Assembly (NCBI GenBank): GCA_021399435.1
Contig: JAJTUP010000009.1
Coordinates: 682,001 to 746,000 of the forward strand
Length of the DNA stretch: 64,000 nt
Direction of reading: 5' to 3'
Source: Diaporthe sp. PMI_573
Lineage: Eukaryota > Ascomycota > Sordariomycetes > Diaporthales > Diaporthaceae
The notes below the pieces were generated by a model. The model saw only the letters and a list, made by a program, of their open reading frames with translations, made no database searches and was not told the origin of the DNA. Shown here piece after piece: positions 33,914 through 45,377 of this stretch (position 1 is its first letter; each line of letters begins with the position of its first letter). Both the position numbers and the translations under genes were made by a program.

Positions 33914-34362
33914 TTTTTGGTGTGCACCAGCGGCAGTCTGCTAGACTCTTGGGCAAACCGAGGTGTAGATAGAGGTGGGCTTGCAGCCCATAGAAGTCGC
34001 CACAAGCGCGCCCCACTTGATCTTACTGAGTCAGCGGCAGCCAATGTGGGAGACATCCAGAGAGCGGCAACTGCCCATCACCGTCCCACGGTGCATGTCG
34101 ACGCATCGAGCCTAGACGTAGTGTCACAGACTCGGGCTGAGCGGCTGAGCCAAAGACCGAGCAACGGTATCATAGGTCCGGTAGCGAAAGGGGGAATCAT
34201 TGATATCTCTGTCTAGGTCTGAGATGCTATAAAAAAACAAAGCAAAAGGGTAATCCACAAAACACCTTCATCTAGTCATTATTGAGAGATTGGGGAAGTG
34301 TACACCGCTACCCATCTCGCTCCTATGTACTTTTCCATCGGGGTCATCACTGATCATAAGCT
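33914..34362. other. Intergenic region between the F-box gene and KAP123
   Basis: 449 bp between two minus-strand genes. It should contain the KAP123 3' end and the F-box promoter. No gene or repeat is recognised. Confidence 0.5.
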
Positions 34363-37300
34363 TTAAGCTGCACCGGAAACCTTCAGCACCTGCTCGTGGC
34401 CCTGGAACAGCTCCGGCTTGGCCTTGTACAGGCTCTGCACGATGCGCTGCACGACTTGGCGAGTCTCGTCCTGGAGTTGCTCCTCGGGCGGGCTCAGCAC
34501 CTTCTCGAAGACCCCGATGAGCTTGGGTGTCAGGCTCTGGACAGTAGGCTCATTGGCTTCGTCTGCAGATGGGTTAGCCACTTCCTCTTTGGGCTCCGCC
34601 CGGCAAGGTCAACTTACAAAGCTTGTACAGGCATTCATAAACAGGCGTGTTCTCCTCAAAGTCCTCCTTCAGCGGCAGCAGGCCAACAAGGACAGGGAGC
34701 ACGTCGGCGATCGGCATCCTCTCAGGGTGGGAGATGATCATGCGGCACACACAACCTGTCGCGTTGTCCTTGAGACGCGCGTGGTCAATGGAAAGCATGG
34801 GCTCCAACTTGGTGAGGATGTCCGTGTAGCTCGGCAGGTACGTGTTGGCGTCCGTGGAGTGGTAGATGAGCTGGCCGGTTGCGTAAGCGGCGTTGCTCTT
34901 GGTCTCGGGGTCGGGGTCGGTGAGACGCTTGAGCAGAAGCTTGAGGATCGCAGGCGTGTTGGGGGACACAGCCGCGCCCATGTGCGCCGCGCACTCGGCA
35001 ATCACACCGACCGATGTCGATCGCTCAAGATCTTCTTGGGAGGACGCGAACTTCATGACGGGCTTCTCGAAGATCTTCCACAGCTCACCAAACTGGGTAC
35101 CCATGGCAGCAGCCAGCCCTATGACCACGTCGAGGGCAGTGTCGATGATGAGCCAGTCGTACTCGGAGGAGCCAGCCTCGGCGTCTTGCTCCTCCTCATC
35201 GCCAAGATCCTGTTGGCAGGGGTGCGAGCGGGTGATCAGGGTGGTCAGAACGGTAACGGTCTGCTCGACCATCTTTTCCTGCGTGAGAATGGCAGGCCCG
35301 CACGCCTTCAGAGTTGCGGCCACATTGCGGTTGATGTCGGTGACGACGTTGCTTCAGACATTGTTAGCCTTTGCCCGTGGCAAGTGATGGGTGCATACGA
35401 TTGAGTGGAAGGAGGTTTTTCAGGAGTAGATGTGACGTTTTCTCAGCACCCGCAATGAAATTTGCGTCTGAGTGAGCTGGGTATAACGCTGGATGCTCAT
35501 CATAAAAGGGGTCAGGGTTCACGACAAGGATGCCAACATACCGATCGGTCTCATCAGGCCACAGCTTCAACGTGGCCGCAGCGACAATCTCGCCCAGCTT
35601 GGTCAGGGTTTCCGACGGGGCCTGCTTGGGAGGGAAGCCAGCCTCCCACTTCGTGCCAGTCTGCTCCTCGAACAGCTCGTAGACACGCGCGTAAGATCGC
35701 CACAAGGTGCTGATGGCCGCCTTGCGGCAACCCTCGTAGCTGTGCTCAACAAGCGGTGTGATGTTCTCCAGCGCCTTCTCGAGATATTGCGAGATCTCAG
35801 CGAGACCACAAGCGTGGGTGACCACGTCTCCGAGGACCTCAATGGCGACTTCCTTCTCCATTGCTTCGGGGGTGACGCCGTAGTCTCCCCAGTCGTCGTC
35901 ATCCTCGTCCTCGAAGCCGTCGTCCTCCATGGCCTCCTCACCCTCTTCGGGCTCTCGGATCTTGATCTTCTTGCCACCCTGGATGATGCCATCCTCGGTG
36001 CCAATGATGGCCTTCTCCTCTTCGGAAAGGTTCAGGACGAGCTCTTCTTCCTCGAGCTCCAGACTGTCAAACAGACCCTTGAAAACCCCGGCGATGAAGG
36101 GGGCGAAGTCCTTGCCGTAAACCTTGGACAGGGCACTCCACAATATGAAGCTCGTCTCCCGCAGCCTTGGGTTTCCGAGGTTCAACGCCTCCTCACTTGC
36201 CTTCATGAGCTCCATGACATAAGGCTGGAACTTCTGGGGGCCAACGGCCGTGGCGATGCGGCCCATGGCGTCGCACACGCCGCTTCGAAGCTCAAGTTCA
36301 TCTTCACTATCCTTGATCTGGACGAAGGGTCCAAGGGCAGCCATTGTGTTGTCGAAGTAGGGGGCGAAGTGCTCCTCCATGGCGCCAGCAATGGCGCCGA
36401 GGGCACCGGCGGCAGCACCCTTAACCTTGAAGTCAGGATGAGACAGGAGGTTGCCGATGGGGGTGATCAGCTCCGGTCCGTACTTCTGCATGACATCAGA
36501 ATCGAAACCAGACGCCAGAGCATCCAGAGCAGCGCAAGAACATCGCATGATCTCGACGTTCTTCTTGGCAACAGCCGCATTAGAGGCCTCCGCACTGGCA
36601 GCCTGGATGTTCTTGAGCAACGCCTCGACGAGAGCATCGCGGTCATCGGACAGTTCCTCGGCCATCTCATCAGCAATTCGAGTGAGCCCGATGAGGGCGG
36701 TGTGGCGGACTCCAGCATCGGGGTCATTGAGAAGACGCAGAACGATAGGCATAATCATCTTGAGCTGGGTGGAGACAAAGTCGGGCGCGCCCTCAGCCAC
36801 AGTCCCCAGGGCAAGGACACCAGACTTGCGGAAGCCAGGCTCTGCGGACGACGCAAACTTGGGCAGAGCATCGAGCAGAGGCACGATGACCTGACGAGGG
36901 GGCAGATCAGATGCCAGCTGGTCGAGGAGAGAAAGGGCAGCCCGCGCAGGCGTGATCTCATCCTCGTCCTCGTCGTCATCGATCTCGGTGAGAATCTCCA
37001 TGCTCTTGAGGGTCAGCTGGGAGCCCATGTCCTTCATACCCTGCACCTTCATGCGACGGTAGCGGACGGCCTGAGCCAAGAACGCGAGAGCCTGGCAGCG
37101 CACCTCATCGTCGGCGTTCTTGTTGCCAGCGAGCTCAGCCATGAAGGCCATGAGGTCTCGCAGGTGAGGGCCGAGTAGGACGGGCTCGTAAGCAAGGAAC
37201 TGCTGGAAGACCTCAAATGACTGCTTAGTCTTCTCGTCGTCGTTGCTCTCCACGGCATCCTTCAGAACGTTGACCATGGGAGAGATAAGTTGCTGGACAG

Positions 37301-37994
37301 CCGTGACAGCAGCCTCGTCCTCTTCCGGCTCGACAAGCATCAACACAGCACCGATGGACATGACAGTGTTGACCCGGACATCAGCGCTCTGGGGATCCTT
37401 GATGGTGTTGGAGAAGAGCGAGAGCAGGTCGCGGACCTTCTCTGCAAAGTGTGTGGGGTTCTCGTCGAGAATGGCGTAGATGATGTAGGACCCGACCTCG
37501 CGGTGGGAGACATTGCTGTTGCTGGCGAGGGTGAACAGAGAAGGAATCAGGTCGGGCCATGCGCTGTCGTCGAGGTCGAGGCTCGCGATGGCGGCAATAA
37601 CACGGGATTCGGAGTGTCTGCACTTGGCGTGCTGCTCCTTCATGGTGGCCTCGACCAGGTGCTGCCGGACGCCAGCCTTCTGCTCTGCGGGTAATTTCTC
37701 CCAGTACTTGGGGACGAGGCGCGCAGCCTGCACCGCGGCCTGCTGGCGGAGGTTGACATCCTCGTTGGTGCAGACGATCTCGACCAGGAGGAGAAGGGAC
37801 TCGGGCTTGGAGTAGAAGTTCTTCTGGAGCTCTGCCGTGACGGCCTTGACCCTCTGTGTGTCAGCTGCGTAGAAAGAGAGGTCAGTTATGCCGATGGGAC
37901 TCGGGCGGACGAGGGGAGAAAGCGCTTGGCCGTGTCAGTTGTACTTACGGATCTGGCTCTCTTGGAGGAGGGTCACCAATCTTTGACGATCCAT
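34363..37994 (-). CDS. KAP123: Importin beta-like karyopherin Kap123 (importin-4)
   Basis: Four exons (37994-37949, 37864-35542, 35351-34618, 34562-34363) encode 1100 residues, the family's usual length. Introns are 84, 190 and 54 bp. The protein is built of HEAT repeats. The N-terminal region (TQRVKAVTAEL, LRQQAAVQAARL) is the Ran-GTP-binding importin-N region. An acidic loop (about 650-670, DDGFEDEDDDDWGDYG) is of the kind that helps Ran release cargo. Kap123 imports ribosomal proteins and histones H3/H4 into the nucleus. The 190-bp intron is the one that restores phase: its GTATGT donor and CTGAAG acceptor join WPDETDR to NVVTDINRN. The frame stays open through most of that intron, so a predictor could wrongly retain it. 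Confidence 0.92.
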
Positions 37995-38589
37995 CTTGAC
38001 CAGACAGAAAAGAAACAGCTAGCCCTGAGAAATAGAGAAGGGAAAGGAGGAAGTCCTCGAGGGCATGGAGGAGAAAAAGAAAAGACAGAAGAGGACGAGA
38101 CTGTCGGGCAGCAGAAAGAACCCTGCGTGGGGAGGAAAATTTGCTGCGGGCTTCCAAAAATTTAGGCCCCTCATCGGTGTTATCGCTTATCGCGCCTCAA
38201 GGGTTGTCCGTACCATGGTACCTATCTACCGCAGGGTGCACGTCCTGCAGGGTGTACATACTGCCCTTGCACTAATCCCTCTGTGGTGGCCATGTGAAAT
38301 GCCTGAGACAGAATAGATGCCCGAAACATAGCCACTTACGTGTGTGCAGATTCACTCTTGGGAATATGGAAAAAAGTTAATGCTGTAGAGAACCATCGTG
38401 ATATTAAAGCCTGTCCCTGCCACTACTCTTTGTTAAAATTCGTCCAAGTTCAAGACCACTCATTCATGCTGTCCACGCCTGGTTGGGTCCCAAAATCAAT
38501 GGATGACCCAAACCCTATCTCCAAAACCACCGCGGCTGCCACCCCCCCCCAGGCCACGGTCAAACTAAGAAGGAAATCAAAATCAATCC
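37995..38589. other. Promoter region of KAP123 and 3' flank of the Zn2Cys6 gene
   Basis: 595 bp. A GGTACC-containing segment (GTACCATGGTACC) is near 38209-38222, and a poly-C tract of 9 at 38542-38550. No gene is recognised. Confidence 0.5.
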
Positions 38590-40344
38590 TCACGCACTTT
38601 CCAGCGTTTTATATCCAGCCCACTGCTTCGCCCGGCCCTCGAATGTTGCTGCGGGTTGCTCTCCGCGAATATCATTGTCACGCTGCAAGCTGTTCAGAAA
38701 ATCCATGACTGGCTTGAACTCGGGCCTCGTGAAAAGCACCATCAGCCTGCTACTGTCTTCTTCCGGTAGCCTGTCCCCATCCCACGCTTGCCCTTTGAGA
38801 AGGAACATGAACTGCAGTGCAGTACCCAGTGGGAACGCTGCGAGTAAGAGATTAGATTTGCCAGCGTCTGGGTTGAAGAAGAATGGCAAGATTCGACTCA
38901 TGTTGCTGATGTATTGCCCGAGATCTGTGGCCCCGTCCAGTAGGAAGGGAGGCACATTGGCTGGGCGGCGACCACTGTGAACCCGCATGGCGTTGTACAG
39001 ATAAATGCAGGTCGCCCAGTACAGCAGCATCGTGTACATGTCTGGAAGCTCCTCAATCACTCGTTCGTCTTCTGCTTCAAGGCCGTGGGTGTCCATATAC
39101 CTCCGTTCCGGCGGCAGGGCACCATACCAGCTCTGAAGTTCGGTGTGCAGGCCGAGGCAGGTCGCCACAACTCGCGGATATTCCTTAAGTTTCATTTCGT
39201 GGTCGCCCAAGCCCTCGCAATTGTCGATGTCCTCGAAAACCCCGGGAATCTCAACAAGAATGTCCAGGAGCATGTCCCTTGTGCTCTTTGGATGCTTCGC
39301 CCAGGGAACAGTCTTCCAATCGTCTCGGCTCAAGGCTGTCCGCTTGCGCCGTTTGATGCCATTGATTATCTACCTCATGGTCAGCTGGTAATATGAAATA
39401 GTTGGTCTGCCCGGATATTCTTCTACCCACCCAGAATAGCCGGCTGTCGAGGAAGATGTGATGCCCATGGCCTTCAATAGCACTCGACGGTGTTCTCGCC
39501 TCCATGATGGCCAACGAACCGAGGTTGTGCGAGCGCCAGCGGTGTGACAGCTCCAACAGATTCCCAGTCCTCGCCCCGAACAACATCTCGTAAGTGGTCA
39601 TGAACTTGGTCGCGAGCAACACTGCGTCGCTCTTGACTCGGGACGGCGACCTCAGCGCTACCGTTTCTTCTAGGAGTGCCCTCCCATACGCCTTTACGCC
39701 TTCCTCCCTCATCCACCGACAGTTCTCCATCTCGCCTAGCATCCCGAGGCTGACAGCCAGAACAGCAGACCTCAAAGCTGGCTCCGTTCGGAATAGGCTC
39801 TGTGAGCACCTGGTCCACTCTCTCGAGGCCGATCGGTCACGGCATCTGGGCAAGAACAAGTCCCAGTAGAGGGAGACATACTTCTCCTCGCTGGCGGTCC
39901 TAGATAGAGACCATGGAAGAGTGATCTCAACAGCTTCGTGATTGCTGTGGTGCCGATGCGTCAACGCGAAGGACGATGGCTGATCCCCAGGGTTTGGCGG
40001 AGAATCGAGCTTCTTTGCCGCTGAGCTTGTTTCGTGGGATTTGATCACCGCCCTTTGGGTTGAAGCAGTAGAGTGCACGAAGATGCGCTCACGCTCGTAC
40101 CCGCCGCATTGAACGCCGGCTTTTATACACTGTGTGCATGATGGGCGTTGGTAGTCGCACTGATACGTGTGTACACATTGACTGTCAACTCCATTGCTGT
40201 CCTCTGATGATGTTCAATTTTGATGAGCCTGCGGGCCTGGGATTGATCCGAGGCAGCTTGGTAGGACAATGGGGGGCAACTTACCCCTTTCTTCCTTTTT
40301 CGACATGTAAGGCACGCTTTCGATCGCCCGGGAACTCCCACCAT
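38590..40344 (-). CDS. Zn2Cys6 transcription factor with fungal-specific regulatory domain
   Basis: Three exons (40344-40285, 40159-39431, 39369-38590) encode 522 residues. The zinc cluster is split by the first intron. Joined, it reads Cys11-X2-Cys14-X6-Cys21-X6-Cys28-X2-Cys31-X6-Cys38, a perfect binuclear cluster with a basic RKRKKG loop. The second intron (GTGGGT donor, GCTGAC branch, GGTAG acceptor) joins LFW to IINGIKRRKR in phase. The remainder resembles the Fungal_trans_2 (DUF3468-type) regulatory region, with many amphipathic helices. Targets are unknown. It is divergent from the DUF2306 membrane-protein gene, 715 bp away, so it could share or control that promoter; nothing in the sequence proves this. 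Confidence 0.9.
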
Positions 40345-41059
40345 GGCGGCTCAGAGTCGATAACACCGAATGAAGCTCTACACGGCTAATCAGCGCGCAA
40401 TGCTTCCCTTTTGAGCATCCGCTTCTTGGCGATTACGGACGTAGCGTCGTCATCGACGTGAATCTAGTTGTCGGACATATGCACCTAAGCATCCTACTAG
40501 GCGCAGCCACTGTAGGCCGACACTTCCAACGTCGTCCGAATCTAGAGGATGATCACACCGTTACAAATGTCCAGCGTGGGCCACAAAGAACGGCTAGCAG
40601 TGCCCAGTCTGGCTTGGTAAGCCACGCGGATGGATCATGGCCACGGGCTGATTACGCCTCACCAGTCACTTGGCGTACGCTAAACCGCACTTGGAAGCAT
40701 TGCGCGCCTCCAGTCCATTGGCCGGGACCGTTTGGGTTTCTAGAATGATACGTTTTCTCGCATATCTAAGATGTCGATGACGAGAGTAGTACCCGTTGAA
40801 AGGAAGCGCAGTCAGGCACTGGGAGTGTCGAGTCCCAAACCAAGTGTACTAAATGCGCAGCGACTTGGCAGGCCTTAAGAGGAAACACTACGCGCCGTCA
40901 CGACGAGAGCTACAGAACTTTTGCGTATAAGAATGGAAACGACGCCGCATATTGTGCGTCTTGGGTTCACCATTGAAATAAACCACACTAATTTCTTCCC
41001 ATCCTCACTCAGGGGCTCATCCTACTAAACACTTCATCTTCTACCACCTGTCGCCCAAT
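40345..41059. promoter_or_regulatory. Divergent promoter between the Zn2Cys6 and DUF2306 genes
   Basis: 715 bp. A CCATTGG (CCAAT-type) site lies near 40715 and a TATAAG near 40926, about 130 bases before the DUF2306 start. No gene is recognised inside. Confidence 0.4.
40926..40931 (+). promoter_or_regulatory. TATA-like element of the DUF2306 gene
   Basis: TATAAG, about 130 bases before the ATG at 41060. Sequence match only. Confidence 0.3.
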
Positions 41060-42325
41060 ATGGCGGACTCGACCAAAGCACGCGAAACTTCCTTCGTAGG
41101 CGCCATGCGCAAAGTCTACCATCCCATCGGGTTCAAAAAGGGCTACAACTTCGTCCTCTGGTTTATCTTTGCAGGGGCCCTCATGGGCTTCACTCTAGCC
41201 AGACTGCAGTATCTCGATTTCCACGGAGTCTTCTGCGGCGCTGGTGACTCCGGCAGTAATCACGCAGCTCCTGGAGAGTGCCTTTACTACCTTCGCGGGC
41301 ATGAGAAGGTCGGAATCATACTGCACCTCGCGACGATACTCCCGGCATCCTTCCTCGTCGTCTTCCAATTCATCCCCGCCATTCGCTACAAGGTGATGCT
41401 TCTCCACAGGCTCAATGGGTACCTTGTAATCATCCTCTCCCTCCTTGGAACAGCAGGAGTGTTGATGATTGCGAGGCATGCTTTCGGTGGCACCTTGGCG
41501 ACCCAATATGCCACTGGTTTTATCTCTATTGCGTTTGTCGGCGCTTTAGCAATGGCATACATCAATATTAAGAGGCTTCAAATCGAGCAGCACAGGGCCT
41601 GGATGCTGAGAGCCTGGTTCTACGTAAGTTTCCCACGATACTGGATATAATCTTGCCTTCCTCGTCAAATTTGGAGTACTCTTTTGTGTGCGTACAAAGT
41701 CATTACTTACACGCAATTTTGATAGGCTGGTTGTATCATTACTATTCGGATAATCATGATCATTGCTGCCCAGGTCGTTTCACAAATCGGAGGTTATTAT
41801 GACGCACGACCATGTGAACAAATTGAGTACATATTGGGCTCTCAAGAGGATACACTAAACTCTTTTCCGGACTGCGCTCCTTTCTTCAACGGATCAGATC
41901 ACTCGAAGCAGGTTGCCGTCGAAGCCAATTTCAACGGCAACCCAGTCCAGTTGACCGTGGCGCTGGGGTCTAATTTTGGAAGTGCTATGTGGCTAGCCTT
42001 TGCAGTCCATGCCATCGGTGTTGAGATATATGTGAGTCAAAAGCCAAAATTTCATTATCTAATAGCTCATGCCGCACTTGTTCAGAAGTAGTGAAGGCTA
42101 AGAGAATGAATCATACAGCTCAAGCTCACTCCTGCTGAGTCGGAGCGGCTTCGAAACGTCTCATACCAAAGGCAGCTCGAGGCTAGAATGCAGAACCCAG
42201 GAAGGGCCGGGCTGACGATAGACCGCTTCGGGGACTCAGAGAAATGGATACCGAAGAGTATTCAGGGTGAGAGTGGGGCAAAACTCCAAGCAGAAAAGGT
42301 TTCTGATCCAATTACTGTTGCATAA
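41060..42325 (+). CDS. DUF2306 family integral membrane protein
   Basis: Three exons (41060-41623, 41726-42031, 42119-42325) encode 358 residues. All junctions are phase 0, with GTAAGT, GTGAGT donors and ATAG, ACAG acceptors. About six to seven hydrophobic segments are visible: near 33-50, 80-105, 118-140, 145-170, a segment across the first junction, and one in exon 2 ending at IGVEIY. HEKVGIILHL and LHRLNGYL carry conserved-looking histidines, as in membrane proteins related to cytochrome b561/ferric-reductase-like folds, and QHRAWMLRAWFY is a motif I associate with DUF2306. The C-terminal tail is hydrophilic. The family has no settled biochemical role. It is divergent from a Zn2Cys6 regulator. 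Confidence 0.85.
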
Positions 42326-44536
42326 CGTGGAGTCTCCCTGGACTGAGCACGCCGTAGATTGGGTGTTTTCAATTAAATGGCTATGGCATGGCTAAATAAA
42401 TACTTCAAGCTTGGGTATCTGAAGGCCCAGGTGCTCTGCGATACATAGAAAGAGTTTAGATGAAGTGTACACCCATACACGCTGATGTCAATGATAATGA
42501 ACGCCGAAAATGCATTACCCTGTCCCCAAGAATTCCCCCGAAGGAACAAGTTGTCTTTTCTTGCAAATGATACCATCCAGCGTCCAACTCTGAGCGCGTC
42601 AATTGGTCTCATAATCCAAGCGCTATGTATATTCTGGGCATAGGCCAGATTGACGGTGATGTTGGGAAAGCGATAGGTCGTGGCGCATGTGACCCTCTGC
42701 TCCGATTCGATGTGCAGATGTCATTGAAGAACGTCATACGGGTGAGCTGGAGTTTGAAGCAATCGAACGATCTGACAGGGTGGAAGACATAGAGTCACTT
42801 CGCAAGAAAGGCGTGCCTCGTGTCATTCCGCCGGAGAACTGACTTGTGTCCCTCCTTTTGCTGATATTGAGGGGAAGCGGTACTTCGGGACTTGGTGACA
42901 CGTCATATGATCTGAAACCGAACTCGTTGATAAAATCGTCGATGGCGTCGATAATGAGGTTTGTAGTTTTTTGGGCCATGTTGTCCTTGCTGAGGTCTGG
43001 GGGTGATTTTTCGGCTGCTCGATGGTTCGGGGGAAAGCCTATGACAGGAAGCCTGAGAGGTCTTCTGAAAAGAATCCAAATATGAAGCTGACAGTCTAGT
43101 TCCAGAAACCGTAGCAAAGGAGACACGGTGATGTATTGCTCCCTTTATCTGGACTATGATGCTGAAGGCCAAGTTACTGCGGATGGAGGATCCACCTGAG
43201 GGTGGGTACCACTGCAGGTGGGCTTACCTGGGCTCCTGCGGCGCAGACATTGATTATGGAGATATCTTTGTCCCTGCAGCGATACCATGCCAAACACGTG
43301 TGGGCGTGGGCCAGTTCTGTCAGCTGGACTGCCAGCTTGCAACGTTGAACCGGCTGGAATGGACTGACGCACGTTCGACGTCTCACAATATGCCCACGAG
43401 CTAGCTCAACAGGAACGGCTGCTATCCAGAGCGACAGAGTTTTGAGCTTCCTTTGTGCACAAGATAGAACCTTCAATAGCATATCTACTGGCTCACTTCT
43501 TCCCATCAACGGATTCGGGTGGGTTCGGGCGGGTGGTCCGCAGGCAGATGTGGGCGTACACTACTTGTGGCAGAGTGGCTTGGCGCTGCAGGTCACTGGA
43601 CCGAGCTGAAAATAGCAACTAACAATTCTAAGCGCCAGACAAGTAAAAGCCACGAGTCTTGCATTTAGGTGACGTGGTCTGCGGTACGCAGACTGTTCGC
43701 CTTCAGTCCTATCGAGCTCACCGCTTCAAAGGATTGTCAAAGCCTTGCACGATCGTCCCACTTGCCCAAAGCGTGCAGCTACAGGCTATCTTGTTGCACT
43801 GCAGTATGAACGGAAGTATTCAGACACGAAGCGTCCTGGAGCTCCCTTGGTCATGACCTCAGGATGCCACGGGACTAAAATGCCTTTGCTTAGACAGTAA
43901 GGGGAAACAATTAGCAAGCAACACACGACACACTTGTGTGTAGCCGAAACGCCAGTCAGATCTATTGCAACCCAAAAACAAATTGATTTCAACGACTCAG
44001 ATCTGTACGGCTCTCACGATAATCATTGGTATCTCAAGTCCGCCCTAATCGGTAGACTGTGGTCTGCCACAGATCTCTCTGACAGGGGCACGACTTGCAC
44101 ATTTTCGAGTGCACTGCGCCAGGACCAGCGTATCTCTTGCTGCAGACCACGGCGACTGGACGATTGGCTCACCTCAACGGACCAAGCCGTGTGGAATCGA
44201 TGTTTCGCCATGACGAATGACGGCTATTGTGTTCTGGCGGTAGACGCTGTCTTGTTGAAGAGTGACAAGTCATGCATCACCCCGGGCGAAGAACACCTTA
44301 TCTCTTCCGACAAGAAGATGACAACCCTCTATCTTTTAGGGAGTGTTTACATATATTTCCAGACTCGTGAAGATTACGTCGAATTCACGTCAGTCAGTCT
44401 ACTTATAGACTATTTGCCGAGTCTCACCTCAAAGTCCCAGACCCCGCATAGAGTCTCCTACTAACACTCGTCTTGTCCCAGAAACAGTCCTGAAAGCAGT
44501 TGGAATAATCTTTCACGCAGGCCTTGTACATCAATC
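42326..44536. other. Long intergenic region, no sure gene
   Basis: About 2.2 kb between the DUF2306 gene and the next plus-strand gene. It includes one doubtful minus-strand frame (42734-43126) and a 176-codon plus-strand frame at 43934-44464 with no domain or coding character. No RNA gene or transposon signature was seen. Confidence 0.45.
42734..43126 (-). CDS. Doubtful ORF, 130 codons
   Basis: From an internal Met the frame reads AQKTTNLIIDAIDDFINEFGF, a plausible amphipathic helix, then a Ser-rich tail. It could be the last exon of a decayed or unrecognised gene, but I find no upstream exon with matching splice signals and recognise no family. Low support. Confidence 0.15.
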   Translation of the reverse strand: MSPLLRFLELDCQLHIWILFRRPLRLPVIGFPPNHRAAEKSPPDLSKDNMAQKTTNLIIDAIDDFINEFGFRSYDVSPSPEVPLPLNISKRRDTSQFSGGMTRGTPFLRSDSMSSTLSDRSIASNSSSPV

Positions 44537-45067
44537 ATGCCCAAGATACCACAATTCAACCTTTCCGTTCATTCATTTACCCGTCCAATTCTGCCAGAAC
44601 GACCAGCCGGTGCCCCACCCTCAGCCTTCCGATCGCCCCTCATTCCTTCCGCTGCAGCAGCCACCTCGCCGTTGTGCTTCACCGTGTCCCTGCCAGCCGC
44701 CCGTGGAAGCGACGCACTCTACCCGGCAACCCACCTGCAACTTTCGTATAACTTTGAAGGCACTGGTGAGGTCTTCATCCCAGACGTCATCACATCTAGA
44801 GACCTGGTCAAGTCCGATAGCGAGGCTGAGCCGAATCTCTACGATGTAGAGACACCTGCGCATAATGTTCCGCGTCCGAAAGTCAACGAGGGGGCGCCCA
44901 GTGCGGCTGAGATCTTTGTGTATGCCTGGCGTGGCGAGAAATTGCTGGGGAAGTGGACCGTGGGGCGAGTTGAGGGCCTGGGGATCGAGGGCTTGAAGTC
45001 CGACCCTCTGGCCATCTTACGACGAGATACTTGGGCCGCGAAGAAGGCGGCAAGTTCGGCGCCTTGA
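44537..45067 (+). CDS. Hypothetical protein, 176 residues
   Basis: A single exon with no domain I recognise. The N-terminal part is Pro/Ser/Ala-rich and could be a targeting or disordered region. The C-terminal half has protein-like composition, with a Trp-containing stretch (YAWRGEKLLGKWTVGRVEGLGI) and a short basic tail. Codon use favours C or G in third position, like the surrounding genes, which supports real coding. It converges on the permease gene, 310 bp apart. Start at the first ATG (44537) is a guess. Function unknown. Confidence 0.5.
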   Translation: MPKIPQFNLSVHSFTRPILPERPAGAPPSAFRSPLIPSAAAATSPLCFTVSLPAARGSDALYPATHLQLSYNFEGTGEVFIPDVITSRDLVKSDSEAEPNLYDVETPAHNVPRPKVNEGAPSAAEIFVYAWRGEKLLGKWTVGRVEGLGIEGLKSDPLAILRRDTWAAKKAASSAP

Positions 45068-45377
45068 GGCTGGGAATGAACTCGGCAATTAGTGCTGTGT
45101 GTTTAATTCCTCTGGTATGGAAACACCCTGGTACCAAATACGTAGCTAGAGAGCTACGTCCATCCTGTCTTAAAACCCGGGGGACTCGCTGGCAATGGGA
45201 CCTGAAGACAATAGGGCTCATGATAAGCATTGACTTGTATTGGCAGACTTTTGCACCTGGGACCCTCAAACGAATCAGAAAGCTGCGTAGATGTTGGATC
45301 AGATTCTTGCATTACAGTACTATCAACAGAAATGCCGAAGCCTATCTCCTTGTGCGACCGGCCAATCTAACTAAGGT

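Noticed and set aside
34418..35404. Plus-strand open frame of 328 codons opposite the 3' part of KAP123
   Set aside because: Antisense shadow, same reasons; it also spans KAP123 introns.
35493..37178. Plus-strand open frame of 561 codons opposite KAP123
   Set aside because: It is the antisense shadow of a strongly codon-biased gene; its Leu/Val/Gly/Asp-rich composition mirrors sense codons and shows no domain.
43934..44464. Plus-strand open frame of 176 codons
   Set aside because: No domain, no coding-like third-position bias, and no splice partner; probably chance.
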